From Pseudomonas paraversuta (lineage in GTDB: Bacteria; Pseudomonadota; Gammaproteobacteria; Pseudomonadales; Pseudomonadaceae), in the NCBI RefSeq assembly GCF_904063065.1, contig NZ_CAJFCL010000003.1:1-64000 (forward strand): a DNA stretch of 64,000 bases. The letters run 5' to 3'. The position numbers were made by a program, and so were the translations under genes. Shown piece after piece: positions 52,524 through 62,672 of this stretch (positions are counted from its first letter, which is position 1; each line of letters opens with the position of its first letter). The notes under the pieces were generated by a model. The model was not told where the DNA came from. It ran no database searches and saw only the letters and a list, made by a program, of their open reading frames with translations.

Positions 52524-53330
52524 ATGTTGCGTCTAAGCGCGCTTTATCGTTTTCCGCTGAAATCCGCCAAGGGCGAAAGCCTGCCCCAGGCCCGTCTGGA
52601 CCGGCTGGGCCTGGTTGGTGATCGACGCTGGATGCTGGTCGATGAAGCGAGCGGCAGGTTCCTGACCCAGCGTGCCGACCCTGTAATGAGCCAGCTGTCG
52701 GCACTGTGGAACGCCGCCGGCGGTTTGACCCTGAGTGCCCGGGGTTTTGACCCGCTGGACGTGAAGGTGCCGGATGCCGAGTCGAATCTGCGGGGGGTCA
52801 CCATCTGGCGTGACACTTTGCGGGTGCCGGATGCGGGCGACGCTGCCGCTGACTGGCTAAGCCGCTTTGTCGAGAAGCCGGTACGGCTGGTGCATGTTCC
52901 GCTGGAGCGTGCGCGCACCACTGAAGCGGGCTATGGCCGTGATGATGACAAAGTGGCGTTTGCCGATGGCTACCCGCTGTTGCTGATAGGTCAGGCGTCG
53001 CTGGATGATCTTGGCGCCAGGGTCGGTCGCGAACTGGACATGCTGCGTTTTCGGCCAAACCTGGTGATTGAGGGCAGCGAAGCCTTTGCCGAAGACGGCT
53101 GGAAGCGCATCCGCATTGGTGATACCGAGTTTCGTGTGGTCAAGTCCTGCTCGCGTTGCATCCTCACGACGGTTGATCCGCACACCGGTGTGCGTGATGA
53201 ACAGCGCGAGCCGCTGGCCACCTTGATGACTTATCGCAAGCAGGCAGAAGGGACTATGTTCGGTCAGAACCTGGTGAATGACGGTAACGGTGTGCTCGAA
53301 GTCGGCATGCCGGTAACCATTCTGGAGTAA
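52524..53330 (+). CDS. MOSC-domain protein (YcbX-type)
   Basis: 268 residues. N-terminal beta-barrel LSALYRFPLKSAKGESLPQARLDRLGLVGDRRWMLVDEASGRFLTQR, then MOSC domain with FRPNLVIEGSEAFAEDGW, FRVVKSCSRCILTTVDPHTG (conserved cysteine) and GTMFGQNLV. MOSC proteins bind molybdenum cofactor and reduce N-hydroxylated bases or transfer sulfur; E. coli YcbX detoxifies hydroxylaminopurine. Together with mobA, moaB and moeA it adds to the Moco theme, though not in an operon with them. Confidence 0.92.
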   Translation: MLRLSALYRFPLKSAKGESLPQARLDRLGLVGDRRWMLVDEASGRFLTQRADPVMSQLSALWNAAGGLTLSARGFDPLDVKVPDAESNLRGVTIWRDTLRVPDAGDAAADWLSRFVEKPVRLVHVPLERARTTEAGYGRDDDKVAFADGYPLLLIGQASLDDLGARVGRELDMLRFRPNLVIEGSEAFAEDGWKRIRIGDTEFRVVKSCSRCILTTVDPHTGVRDEQREPLATLMTYRKQAEGTMFGQNLVNDGNGVLEVGMPVTILE

Positions 53331-53340
53331 ACCCTTACCC

Positions 53341-53398
53341 TGTAGGAGCGAGCTTGCTCGCGAGCTGTTAAAAGCTCGCGAGCAAGCTCGCACCTACA
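53341..53398. repeat. REP palindrome (full inverted pair)
   Basis: TGTAGGAGCGAGCTTGCTCG at the left is repeated inverted at the right, ending CACCTACA; long stem with GTTAAA at the centre and one base difference. This is the standard fluorescens-group REP unit between convergent MOSC and slt genes. Confidence 0.9.
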
Positions 53399-53412
53399 GC
53401 AAATCGGTGTGT

Positions 53413-55341
53413 TTACTGGTCGTCAAAATAACGTTCGTGCCAGTCCACCAGCGGCTGCGGTACGTTGAGCTTTTGGCCGTAGATCACCGAATAAGACAGT
53501 ACGTTCTGCACATACTGGCGTGTTTCGTCGAACGGGATGCTTTCGATCCAGACATCAAAGCCCAGGTGGTTTGCACCCTTGAGCCATTGGCGAACGCGGC
53601 CGGGGCCGGCGTTGTAGGCCGCGGAAGCCAGCACCCGGTTGCCGTTGAACTGGCCATGGACCTGACTCAGGTAGGCAGCACCCAGCTGGATGTTCTTGTC
53701 CGGGTTGAGTACTTGCTGTGGCGAGGCCAGCGGAATGCTGAATTTGCGTGCGGTTTCTTTGGCGGTGGCCGGCATCAACTGCATCAGGCCGCTGGCGCCC
53801 ACACCCGAACGGGCGTCATCCATAAAGGCACTTTCCTGACGGGTAATGGCAAATACCCAGCTCGAATGCAGCCCACGAACTTTGGCTTCTCGTACCAGCG
53901 TGTCGCGGTGTGCCATCGGGAAGCGAACATCCAGGTCATCCCAATACTGCGCTTGCGCCATGGTACGAATGGCGGGGAAGTACCACTTCAGGTCGTAGGC
54001 CAGTTTGGCCTGGGCGACCATTTCATCGCGGCTGAACAAGCGGCTGACGTAATACCACTCGCGTCGGCCATCGACGATTTGTCCGCGCTCGTGAAATTCC
54101 AGTGCGCGCTGCACGCCGGGCGTGTTGCGTACTTTATTGATCAGCTGCGGGCTGAGCATCAGCGGCTTGTTATTGAGCTGATACGGGGTCTGGGCCCGGT
54201 CGGCGGCCAGAAAGCCGTAAAAATCCCGCTCACCGGCGACTTTTTTGAACAGCGCCAGCGCTTGCGGGTTTTTAGGCTCGGCCAGTTCAAGGCTGCGGGC
54301 TTGCCAGTAACGCCAGCGGCTGGTGGTTGCCAGGTCCTGGGGCAGTTTGGTGGTCAACTGGTAGGCGTCTTGCCAGCGTGCCAGGCGTAACAGCAGGCGC
54401 AGACGCCATTCGGTGACCGTGTTGTCCCGCAGTTCCGGGTCGTACTTGGTCATGATGTCCAGGCCGCGACTGTCGTAGCGACGGGCGAACGTCAGGCCGA
54501 TTTCCCGGGCTATGGCGACTTTTTCGTCCCGCGAGAAATGCATGCTGCTGGCGTAGCTGTCGAGCAGGGATGCGGCTTTTTCCGGGTCCTGGCGTGCCAG
54601 ACGGCGCAGGCCAAGGCCAACGGCATCAGACATGGCTTCGCTGGCGGGGGCGAAGCGCGACGGCTGGCTGAGCATGTCGGGCTTCTGGGCCACATCAATC
54701 ATCAGCCTGGCTTGTGGGCCCAGCGTGTTGAGGCCGTTGGCCAGGGAGGTGGCAAGCCCGTAGTTGCGCGCTTCAGCTGCCAGCTTGACCCGCTTCCAGC
54801 GTTTTTGCTCGGTCAACTGGCCTTCGGCGGCCCACTGGCTGAACAGCGCGTCGCAGGCGGCAGGCTGTGCCTTGCCGACCATCCACAGTTTTTCGGCGTT
54901 GGCATAGCCTTCGGCCTTGAGGTTGTGCTTGAGCTGATACTGGCCGTTGAGGCAATCGAGTTCGGTGAAATTGAGCTTGGGGTCGTAATACTTTTCAAAA
55001 GTCGCCCAGTCGCCGCGCTCTGCCAGCCAGCGCAGCCAGCGCAACTTCATCCAGTTGGCCTGGGGCAGGTCGCCGTGTTGGGCCAGGAACTGCTCGATTT
55101 CAGGGTTGCTGGCCGACTTCAGACGTGCGGTCAGCTCGTCGTAGGCCAGATACGGGGTCAGGGGATAACTGCGCAGCGCGGCGGCATTTTGAAAGTAAGG
55201 GCCGGAATCACCCTTGGCCAGGGCGCGCTTGGCATCATCGTAGAGCTGACGTTGTTGAGTGAGGTCTGCAGCGTGGGCGGTTTGCACGGCGCAGGTAGTG
55301 AGAAGCAGGCAGGATAAAAAGTTGAAAAGACGACTGCGCAT
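53413..55341 (-). CDS. slt: Soluble lytic murein transglycosylase
   Basis: 642 residues from ATG 55341 (MRSRLFNFLSCLLLTTCAVQTAHAA signal peptide); the extension to 55446 is not credible. A long superhelical N-terminal ring (about 30-480) precedes the SLT catalytic domain: SWVFAITRQESAFMDDARSGVGASGLMQLMPATAKETAR with the catalytic Glu in RQESAF, then VLASAAYNAGPGRVRQWL and ETRQYVQNVLSYSVIYGQKL. It cleaves peptidoglycan to 1,6-anhydro-muropeptides in the periplasm. Confidence 0.96.
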   Translation of the reverse strand: MRSRLFNFLSCLLLTTCAVQTAHAADLTQQRQLYDDAKRALAKGDSGPYFQNAAALRSYPLTPYLAYDELTARLKSASNPEIEQFLAQHGDLPQANWMKLRWLRWLAERGDWATFEKYYDPKLNFTELDCLNGQYQLKHNLKAEGYANAEKLWMVGKAQPAACDALFSQWAAEGQLTEQKRWKRVKLAAEARNYGLATSLANGLNTLGPQARLMIDVAQKPDMLSQPSRFAPASEAMSDAVGLGLRRLARQDPEKAASLLDSYASSMHFSRDEKVAIAREIGLTFARRYDSRGLDIMTKYDPELRDNTVTEWRLRLLLRLARWQDAYQLTTKLPQDLATTSRWRYWQARSLELAEPKNPQALALFKKVAGERDFYGFLAADRAQTPYQLNNKPLMLSPQLINKVRNTPGVQRALEFHERGQIVDGRREWYYVSRLFSRDEMVAQAKLAYDLKWYFPAIRTMAQAQYWDDLDVRFPMAHRDTLVREAKVRGLHSSWVFAITRQESAFMDDARSGVGASGLMQLMPATAKETARKFSIPLASPQQVLNPDKNIQLGAAYLSQVHGQFNGNRVLASAAYNAGPGRVRQWLKGANHLGFDVWIESIPFDETRQYVQNVLSYSVIYGQKLNVPQPLVDWHERYFDDQ

Positions 55342-55555
55342 GTGGCTTCCGTACAAATGAAAAACGCGACAAGCGCAGGGCGACCCGCGCTGATTGTGCC
55401 GTAGCTTAGCCTTTTGCCAGCGCCCCGTGAAAGCCTTGCCGGCCAACCGGTGCTACTTGGCACTAAATGAAGGGTAGACGGGGCCGTACAAGAAATACCC
55501 GGCCGCCTGGGGGCTCAAATCAGGTAGAATGCGCGCCCAGTTTTTGGAGAAGCTC

Positions 55556-57472
55556 ATGACCCTGCTCAAATTCAGCGATGTGTCCCTTGCTTTCGGCTCT
55601 ATGCCGTTGTTGGACAAGGTGTCCTGGCAGATCGCCCGTGGAGAGCGGGTGTGCATCATCGGCCGCAACGGCACCGGAAAGTCCAGCATGATGAAGCTGG
55701 TAAAAGGTGATCAAAAACCCGATGACGGCTCTGTTTGGCGCGCGCCCGGCCTCAAGATTGGCGAATTGCCGCAAGAGTTGCCTGCGGCCGACGAACGGAC
55801 CGTGTTCGACGTGGTTGCCGAAGGTCTGGACGGTGTTGGTGAACTGCTCGCGCAGTACCACCACCTGAGCCAGAACATCGTTACCGATGCTGATCTGGAC
55901 AAGCTGATGCACGTCCAGCAAGACCTCGAAGCCCGCGACGGCTGGCGCTTGCAGCAATTGGTAGACAGCACCCTGAGCCGTCTGCAGTTGCCGGCTGACA
56001 AAACCCTCGCCGAATTGTCCGGCGGCTGGCGTCGTCGCGTCCTGCTGGCACAGGCTCTGGTTTCCGAACCGGATCTGCTGCTGCTCGACGAACCGACCAA
56101 CCACCTGGACATCGGTGCTATTGCCTGGCTCGAAGAGGCCTTGATGGGCTTCCAGGGCGCGGTTCTGTTTATTACCCACGACCGTTCCTTCCTGCAGAAT
56201 CTGGCCACCCGGATTCTGGAACTGGACCGTGGCGGCCTGATCGACTGGAACGGCGACTACGCCAGCTTCCTGGTGCACAAAGAAGCCACCCTGGCAGCTG
56301 AAGAAACGGCTAACGCCCTGTTCGACAAGCGTCTGGCCCAGGAAGAAGTGTGGATCCGCCAGGGCATCAAGGCGCGCCGCACCCGTAACGAAGGCCGTGT
56401 TCGCGCCCTCAAAGAGCTGCGCGTTGAGCGCAGTGAGCGTCGCGAACGCACCGGCAAGGCCAATATCCAGCTTGATACTGCCGACAAGTCCGGCAAGCAA
56501 GTGATGGTGCTGGAAAACGTCAGCTTTGCTCACCCGGGTGGTCCGTTCCTGCTCAAGGACTTCTCCATGGTGCTGCAGCGTGGCGACCGTATCGGTCTGC
56601 TGGGCGCTAACGGTACCGGTAAAACTACCCTGCTGAAGTTGATGCTGGGCGGCCTGGTGCCTACCGAAGGCACGGTTGAAGAGGGTACGCGCATCGACGT
56701 GGCTTACTTCGACCAGTTGCGCCATCAGCTGGATCTGGAAAAAACCGTGATCGATAACGTGGCCGAAGGCCGCGACTTTATCGATATCGACGGTCAGAGC
56801 CGCCACGTGCTCAGCTACTTGGGTGACTTCCTGTTCAGCCCTCAGCGTGCCCGCACGCCGGTCAAGGCGCTGTCAGGTGGTGAACGTGCCCGTCTGTTGC
56901 TGGCCAAGCTGTTCAGCAAGCCAGCCAACCTGCTGGTGCTCGATGAGCCGACCAACGACCTGGATGTTGAGACCCTGGAGCTGCTGGAAGAGGTCTTGCT
57001 GACCTTCAAGGGCACCGTGCTGATGGTCAGTCACGACCGGGCATTCCTCGACAACGTGGTGACCAGCACCCTGGTATTCCAGGGCGAAGGCAAGGTCCGT
57101 GAATACGTCGGTGGTTATCAGGACTGGTTGCGTCAGGGCGGCTCGCCGCGCCTGTTGGGTGTTACCGAGAGCAAATCCGGTAAGGCCGACCTGACTTCGG
57201 CAGTGGTCACTGCAGCACCGGCTCCGGCCGCCGCTGCACCTGCACCGGCAGCGAAAAAGAAGCTGAGCTACAAGCTGCAGCGCGAGCTGGAAGCCTTGCC
57301 AGGCGATATCGATGCGAAAGAGCAGGCAATTGCCGCCGTTGAAGCCGAAATGGCTGATGCGGGCTTCTATCAGCTGCCAGCCGCCAAAACGGCTGAAGTC
57401 ATCGCCCGGCTTGAGAAGTTGCAAGCCGAGCTTGAGCAGCTGGTTGAGCGTTGGGCCGAGCTGGATGCCTGA
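55556..57472 (+). CDS. uup: ABC-F ATPase Uup
   Basis: 638 residues from ATG 55556 (GGAGA upstream). Two ABC ATPase modules: Walker A GRNGTGKSS and signature LSGGWRRRVLLAQAL; Walker A GANGTGKTT and signature LSGGERARLLLAKLF; each followed by LLLDEPTNHLD or LVLDEPTNDLD. A C-terminal Ala/Pro linker and coiled-coil (KLSYKLQRELEALPGDIDAKE...) marks Uup. It has no membrane domain; family members act on ribosomes or DNA, and E. coli uup mutants show increased transposon excision. Confidence 0.95.
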   Translation: MTLLKFSDVSLAFGSMPLLDKVSWQIARGERVCIIGRNGTGKSSMMKLVKGDQKPDDGSVWRAPGLKIGELPQELPAADERTVFDVVAEGLDGVGELLAQYHHLSQNIVTDADLDKLMHVQQDLEARDGWRLQQLVDSTLSRLQLPADKTLAELSGGWRRRVLLAQALVSEPDLLLLDEPTNHLDIGAIAWLEEALMGFQGAVLFITHDRSFLQNLATRILELDRGGLIDWNGDYASFLVHKEATLAAEETANALFDKRLAQEEVWIRQGIKARRTRNEGRVRALKELRVERSERRERTGKANIQLDTADKSGKQVMVLENVSFAHPGGPFLLKDFSMVLQRGDRIGLLGANGTGKTTLLKLMLGGLVPTEGTVEEGTRIDVAYFDQLRHQLDLEKTVIDNVAEGRDFIDIDGQSRHVLSYLGDFLFSPQRARTPVKALSGGERARLLLAKLFSKPANLLVLDEPTNDLDVETLELLEEVLLTFKGTVLMVSHDRAFLDNVVTSTLVFQGEGKVREYVGGYQDWLRQGGSPRLLGVTESKSGKADLTSAVVTAAPAPAAAAPAPAAKKKLSYKLQRELEALPGDIDAKEQAIAAVEAEMADAGFYQLPAAKTAEVIARLEKLQAELEQLVERWAELDA

Positions 57473-57491
57473 TTGAGCACCTGCTGAACTG

Positions 57492-57531
57492 AAAAAGCCC
57501 GGCCCTTTGAACAAGGGGGCCGGGCTTTTTT
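57492..57531. terminator. Bidirectional terminator uup/usp
   Basis: AAAAAGCCCGGCCC (57492-57505) faces GGGCCGGGCTTTTT (57517-57530), giving U-runs in both directions. Confidence 0.93.
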
Positions 57532-57546
57532 ACTGTTGCGGGAGGC

Positions 57547-57999
57547 TTAATCAGGTTTTTTCAGGCTGACCGCCAGCACATCGCACGGAGCACCATGCAG
57601 CACATCGTTGGCAGTGGAACCCAGCAGCAGTGCCAGGCCGTGACGGCCATGGCTGCCGACCACGATCAGGTCGCAGTTTTCGGCTTTCGCGAAGCCATGG
57701 ATTTCCTGGCGCGGCTGGCCATAGGCGAGTTTGCAGTTGTCTTTGGACAGTTGCGGGTAGATATCGATCAGGCGTTCAAGGCGTTCCTTGGCCTGATCAA
57801 ACTGTTGTTGTTGCAGTTGCGACAGGTCCATCGGAACATCGCCGCCAAAGGCCATGGCCATAGGCTCGACGATGTGGATCAGCGACAGTTTGGCACCGTT
57901 GGCCTCGGCGCTGGCGCTGGCGCGATAGATCACCGGATCGCATTCTTCGGTCAGATCGACGGCGACTAGAATGTGGGTGTAGGGCTTTGGCGTGGACAT
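57547..57999 (-). CDS. Universal stress protein UspA-type
   Basis: 150 residues. Single Usp domain: HILVAVDLTEECDPVIYRASASAEANGAKLSLIHIVEP, then the ATP-binding-like CDLIVVGSHGRHGLALLLGSTANDVLHGAPCDVLAV (G-2x-G-9x-G-S/T pattern). It is likely cytoplasmic and induced in stationary phase or anaerobic stress. Confidence 0.95.
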   Translation of the reverse strand: MSTPKPYTHILVAVDLTEECDPVIYRASASAEANGAKLSLIHIVEPMAMAFGGDVPMDLSQLQQQQFDQAKERLERLIDIYPQLSKDNCKLAYGQPRQEIHGFAKAENCDLIVVGSHGRHGLALLLGSTANDVLHGAPCDVLAVSLKKPD

Positions 58000-58105
58000 G
58001 TGCGGCGCTCCTGTAAATGGTGAATTGTTATGAGTATGGCCCTTTTTGTAGAGCCTTGGTTCAAGTCAGGGTCAACTCGTTTAGTCAGGTAATGAGAGTA
58101 CAGAT

Positions 58106-58543
58106 ATGACGGTATGGATAGTGGTGTCAATCCTGGCGCTGGTTCTTAGCCCCCTGGCATGGTTGCGGCCTTCACGTAATCAGAGTGGCCGGATGGATCT
58201 GCGCATGGAGGCGCGGCGCATGGGGCTGGCCATGCAACTGGCGCCCCAGGAGTGGCCGCACTGGCTTGAGCCGGAGCCGCCGAGTTCCTGTGCGCAATAC
58301 CATCGCCCGCGCCGCAGTACTAAGCCTGATGTATGGTGCTATTGGCAATCGGCTCCGGGGAAATGGCTCAATCGCTGGCAGGAAGAATGTGTGGATGAGC
58401 GCTTGCTGGCGCAGTTTGAAAAGTTGCCGGCCAACGTCTACAAAGTTGAGGCCGATGCGCAAATGATCGTGCTGGTATGGGGCGAACGGGGCGATCCTGC
58501 GGTCTTGAAGGCCATTGATCAAGTGCTCCGGGCGCTGGCGTAG
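58106..58543 (+). CDS. Small membrane-anchored protein, unknown (PA3015-like position)
   Basis: 145 residues. One N-terminal membrane span (MTVWIVVSILALVLSPLAWL) then a cytoplasmic tail: RMDLRMEARRMGLAMQLAPQEWPHWL, CYWQSAPGKWLNRWQEECVDERLL, LPANVYKVEADAQMIVLVWGERGDP. It lies between the Usp gene and fadB, the same position as a hypothetical gene in P. aeruginosa. No function can be assigned. Confidence 0.75.
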   Translation: MTVWIVVSILALVLSPLAWLRPSRNQSGRMDLRMEARRMGLAMQLAPQEWPHWLEPEPPSSCAQYHRPRRSTKPDVWCYWQSAPGKWLNRWQEECVDERLLAQFEKLPANVYKVEADAQMIVLVWGERGDPAVLKAIDQVLRALA

Positions 58544-58547
58544 CGCT

Positions 58548-58636
58548 TGTGGAGCGAGCTTGCCTCGCGATGCAGGCACTGCGTTTTGCTTGAAACACCG
58601 CGGTGATGCAATGGCGGGGCAAGCCCGCTGCTGCAG
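58548..58636. repeat. REP pair
   Basis: TTGTGGAGCGAGCTTGCCTCG at the left faces GGCGGGGCAAGCCCGCTGCTGCAG at the right, with a small inverted repeat in the middle. Lies within the 340-base gap before fadB. Confidence 0.7.
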
Positions 58637-58708
58637 GGTGGTTTTGTCATCGTTGTTTTGGACAATTGACAATCGCGGGCTTTTCCCTGAAGGTGTCGAC
58701 ACCCAAAT

Positions 58709-58735
58709 CAAACGGGCGTATGAATTGAGCGTTTG
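58709..58735. promoter_or_regulatory. Inverted CAAACG/CGTTTG upstream of fadB
   Basis: CAAACG (58709-58714) and CGTTTG (58730-58735) are inverted with 15 bases between, 150 bases before the fadB start. The half-sites resemble the GAAAC/GTTTC core of the fatty-acid regulator PsrA, but the spacing is wider than the known PsrA site. Otherwise the gap up to 58884 shows no gene. Confidence 0.35.
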
Positions 58736-58884
58736 TCTTCCTCGACGGCGCTCACAGAACCCCGACTATCGCGTTGGCGGGTGTGCCTGGCGGCCTGGCA
58801 TCAACATTGACGCAAAGGTCAGTGACAGCCAGACGCTAGCGTCCGACGTGTACTGTTCAGCTTCCATATCGTGGAGATCAGTTG

Positions 58885-61032
58885 ATGATTTACGAAGGTA
58901 AAGCCATCACGGTTACGGCTCTTGAAAGTGGCATCGTCGAACTCAAGTTCGATCTCAAGGGTGAGTCCGTCAACAAGTTCAACCGTCTAACCCTGAACGA
59001 ATTGCGTCAGGCAGTGGATGCGATCAAGGCAGATGCTTCGGTCAAGGGTGTTATCGTTTCCAGCGGCAAAGACGTGTTTATCGTCGGCGCAGACATCACC
59101 GAATTCGTCGAAAATTTCAAGTTGCCGGATGCTGAGCTGATCGCGGGTAACCTCGAAGCCAACAAAATCTTCAGTGCTTTCGAAGACCTCAATGTACCTA
59201 CCGTTGCGGCCATCAATGGCATCGCGTTGGGTGGCGGTCTGGAAATGTGCCTGGCAGCGGACTTCCGCGTCATGGCCGACAGCGCCAAGATTGGCCTGCC
59301 TGAAGTAAAACTGGGCATCTACCCGGGCTTCGGCGGCACCGTACGTTTGCCGCGTCTGATCGGCGTTGATAACGCTGTTGAATGGATTGCCTCGGGTAAA
59401 GAAAACCGCGCTGAAGACGCCCTGAAAGTCGGCGCCGTTGATGCTGTTGTCACCCTGGACAAACTGGGTGCAGCTGCGCTGGACGTGATCAAGCGCGCCA
59501 TCAGTGGCGAGCTGGACTACAAGGCCAAGCGCCAGCCAAAGCTTGAAAAGCTCAAGCTGAACGCAATTGAACAAATGATGGCTTTCGAAACCGCCAAAGG
59601 TTTCGTCGCCGGCCAGGCCGGACCAAACTACCCGGCCCCGGTTGAAGCGATCAAGACTATCCAGAAAGCCGCGAACTTCGGTCGTGACAAGGCGCTGGAA
59701 GTTGAAGCCGCAGGTTTCGCCAAACTTGCAAAAACATCGGCTTCGCAATGCCTGATCGGGTTGTTCCTCAACGACCAGGAATTGAAGAAAAAGGCCAAGG
59801 CCTACGACAAGATCGCCAAAGACGTGAAGCAGGCAGCCGTACTCGGCGCTGGCATCATGGGCGGCGGTATTGCCTATCAGTCGGCTTCCAAAGGCACGCC
59901 GATCCTGATGAAAGACATCAACGAACACGGCATCGAGCAAGGTCTGGCAGAAGCCGCCAAGCTGCTGGTAGGTCGCGTTGATAAAGGTCGCATGACCCCG
60001 GCGAAAATGGCCGAAGTGCTCAACGGTATTCGTCCGACCCTGTCTTACGGTGATTTCGGCAACGTCGACCTGGTGGTCGAAGCTGTAGTCGAGAACCCGA
60101 AGGTCAAGCAGGCCGTACTGGCTGAAGTGGAAAACCACGTCCGCGAAGACGCGATTCTGGCGTCCAACACTTCGACTATCTCCATCAGTTTGCTGGCCAA
60201 GGCCCTCAAGCGTCCGGAGAATTTTGTCGGCATGCACTTCTTCAACCCGGTGCACATGATGCCGCTGGTTGAAGTGATTCGTGGCGAGAAATCCAGCGAC
60301 CTGGCTGTAGCAACCACCGTTGCCTACGCCAAGAAAATGGGTAAAAACCCGATCGTGGTCAACGACTGCCCGGGCTTCCTGGTCAACCGCGTGCTGTTCC
60401 CGTACTTCGGCGGTTTCGCCAGGCTGGTCAGCGCCGGTGTCGACTTTGTGCGCATCGACAAAGTGATGGAAAAATTCGGCTGGCCGATGGGCCCGGCGTA
60501 CCTGATGGACGTGGTCGGCATCGACACCGGTCACCACGGTCGTGACGTGATGGCTGAAGGCTTCCCTGATCGCATGAAAGACGATCGCCGCTCGGCGATT
60601 GACGCTCTGTACGAAGCCAAGCGCCTGGGCCAGAAGAACGGCAAGGGCTTCTACGCCTACGAAGAAGACAAGCGCGGCAAGCAGAAGAAAGTCGTTGATT
60701 CCAGCGTACTTGAAGTGCTCAAGCCGATTGTCTACGAGCAGCGCGACGTGACTGACGAAGACATCATCAACTGGATGATGATCCCGCTGTGTCTGGAAAC
60801 CGTACGCTGCCTGGAAGACGGCATCGTTGAAACTGCGGCCGAGGCCGATATGGGTCTGGTTTACGGCATTGGCTTCCCGCTGTTCCGTGGCGGCGCATTG
60901 CGCTACATCGACTCGATCGGTGTTGCACAGTTCGTGGCCCTGGCTGATCAGTACGCTGAACTGGGCGCGCTGTACCACCCGACTGCGAAGCTGCGCGAGA
61001 TGGCCAAGAACGGTCAGAGCTTCTTCGGTTAA
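58885..61032 (+). CDS. fadB: Fatty acid oxidation complex alpha subunit
   Basis: 715 residues from ATG 58885 (GGAG 11 bases upstream; the TTG at 58882 is not needed). N-terminal enoyl-CoA hydratase/isomerase with [18 protein letters not shown] and [22 protein letters not shown]-terminal 3-hydroxyacyl-CoA dehydrogenase with [18 protein letters not shown] (NAD) and [21 protein letters not shown] (catalytic His). Catalyses hydration and dehydrogenation in beta-oxidation and forms an alpha2beta2 complex with FadA, encoded 27 bases downstream. Confidence 0.98.
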   Translation: MIYEGKAITVTALESGIVELKFDLKGESVNKFNRLTLNELRQAVDAIKADASVKGVIVSSGKDVFIVGADITEFVENFKLPDAELIAGNLEANKIFSAFEDLNVPTVAAINGIALGGGLEMCLAADFRVMADSAKIGLPEVKLGIYPGFGGTVRLPRLIGVDNAVEWIASGKENRAEDALKVGAVDAVVTLDKLGAAALDVIKRAISGELDYKAKRQPKLEKLKLNAIEQMMAFETAKGFVAGQAGPNYPAPVEAIKTIQKAANFGRDKALEVEAAGFAKLAKTSASQCLIGLFLNDQELKKKAKAYDKIAKDVKQAAVLGAGIMGGGIAYQSASKGTPILMKDINEHGIEQGLAEAAKLLVGRVDKGRMTPAKMAEVLNGIRPTLSYGDFGNVDLVVEAVVENPKVKQAVLAEVENHVREDAILASNTSTISISLLAKALKRPENFVGMHFFNPVHMMPLVEVIRGEKSSDLAVATTVAYAKKMGKNPIVVNDCPGFLVNRVLFPYFGGFARLVSAGVDFVRIDKVMEKFGWPMGPAYLMDVVGIDTGHHGRDVMAEGFPDRMKDDRRSAIDALYEAKRLGQKNGKGFYAYEEDKRGKQKKVVDSSVLEVLKPIVYEQRDVTDEDIINWMMIPLCLETVRCLEDGIVETAAEADMGLVYGIGFPLFRGGALRYIDSIGVAQFVALADQYAELGALYHPTAKLREMAKNGQSFFG

Positions 61033-61044
61033 GCGCCCCATTAG

Positions 61045-62235
<1,191 letters not shown>

Positions 62236-62254
62236 AGCGTTGCGTTGATGGAAG

Positions 62255-62286
62255 CCGGGGCCATGTGCCCCGGTTTTTGTTTTTTG
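62255..62286 (+). terminator. Terminator of fadBA
   Basis: CCGGGGC (62255-62261) pairs with GCCCCGG (62267-62273), followed by TTTTTGTTTTTT. Confidence 0.93.
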
Positions 62287-62321
62287 GATGTTTTGAATTT
62301 TTTTCTTTTAGGGAGCGCAAC

Positions 62322-62558
62322 ATGTCGGTACAACTTGGGCTCTACCAACACTATAAAGGCCCGCAATATCGGGTGTTCAATGTGGCGCGCCACTCCGAGA
62401 CCGAAGAGGAGGTCGTGTTTTACCAGGCCTTGCATGGTGAATTCGGCTATTGGGTGCGTCCGCTGAAAATGTTTATTGAAACGGTCGAATATGAGGGCAA
62501 AACAGTCCCCCGATTCGCTCTGGTAAAGGCTGAACCGAGTATTTTTCCCAAGCCATGA
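62322..62558 (+). CDS. DUF1653 small protein
   Basis: 78 residues from ATG 62322 with GGGAG upstream. The family pattern is complete: GLYQHYKGPQYRVFNVARHSETEEEVVFYQALHGEFGYWVRPLKMFIETVEYEGKTVPRFALV. DUF1653 proteins are small beta-rich cytoplasmic proteins of unknown function. The longer frame from 62109 overlaps fadA in another frame and is not real. Confidence 0.92.
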   Translation: MSVQLGLYQHYKGPQYRVFNVARHSETEEEVVFYQALHGEFGYWVRPLKMFIETVEYEGKTVPRFALVKAEPSIFPKP

Positions 62559-62583
62559 GGCGAGGTCGCGCAGAACCCTGTGC

Positions 62584-62612
62584 TTGACCTCACCTTGTAG
62601 CCACTATATATA
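62584..62612 (+). promoter_or_regulatory. topA promoter
   Basis: TTGACC (62584-62589) and TATATA (62607-62612) with a 17-base spacer, about 60 bases before the topA start. TATATAG sits within CTATATATAG, an AT-rich palindrome that would melt readily under negative supercoiling. Confidence 0.65.
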
Positions 62613-62672
62613 GCGGTGCCGCGTCAGGCGCGAACCGCCTTTCACTTCTAGAATTCAGGAATTTTCTGATCC

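Noticed and set aside
55520..56806. 428-codon open frame antisense to uup
   Set aside because: Shadow of the ABC-F gene; no recognisable motif and no ribosome site.
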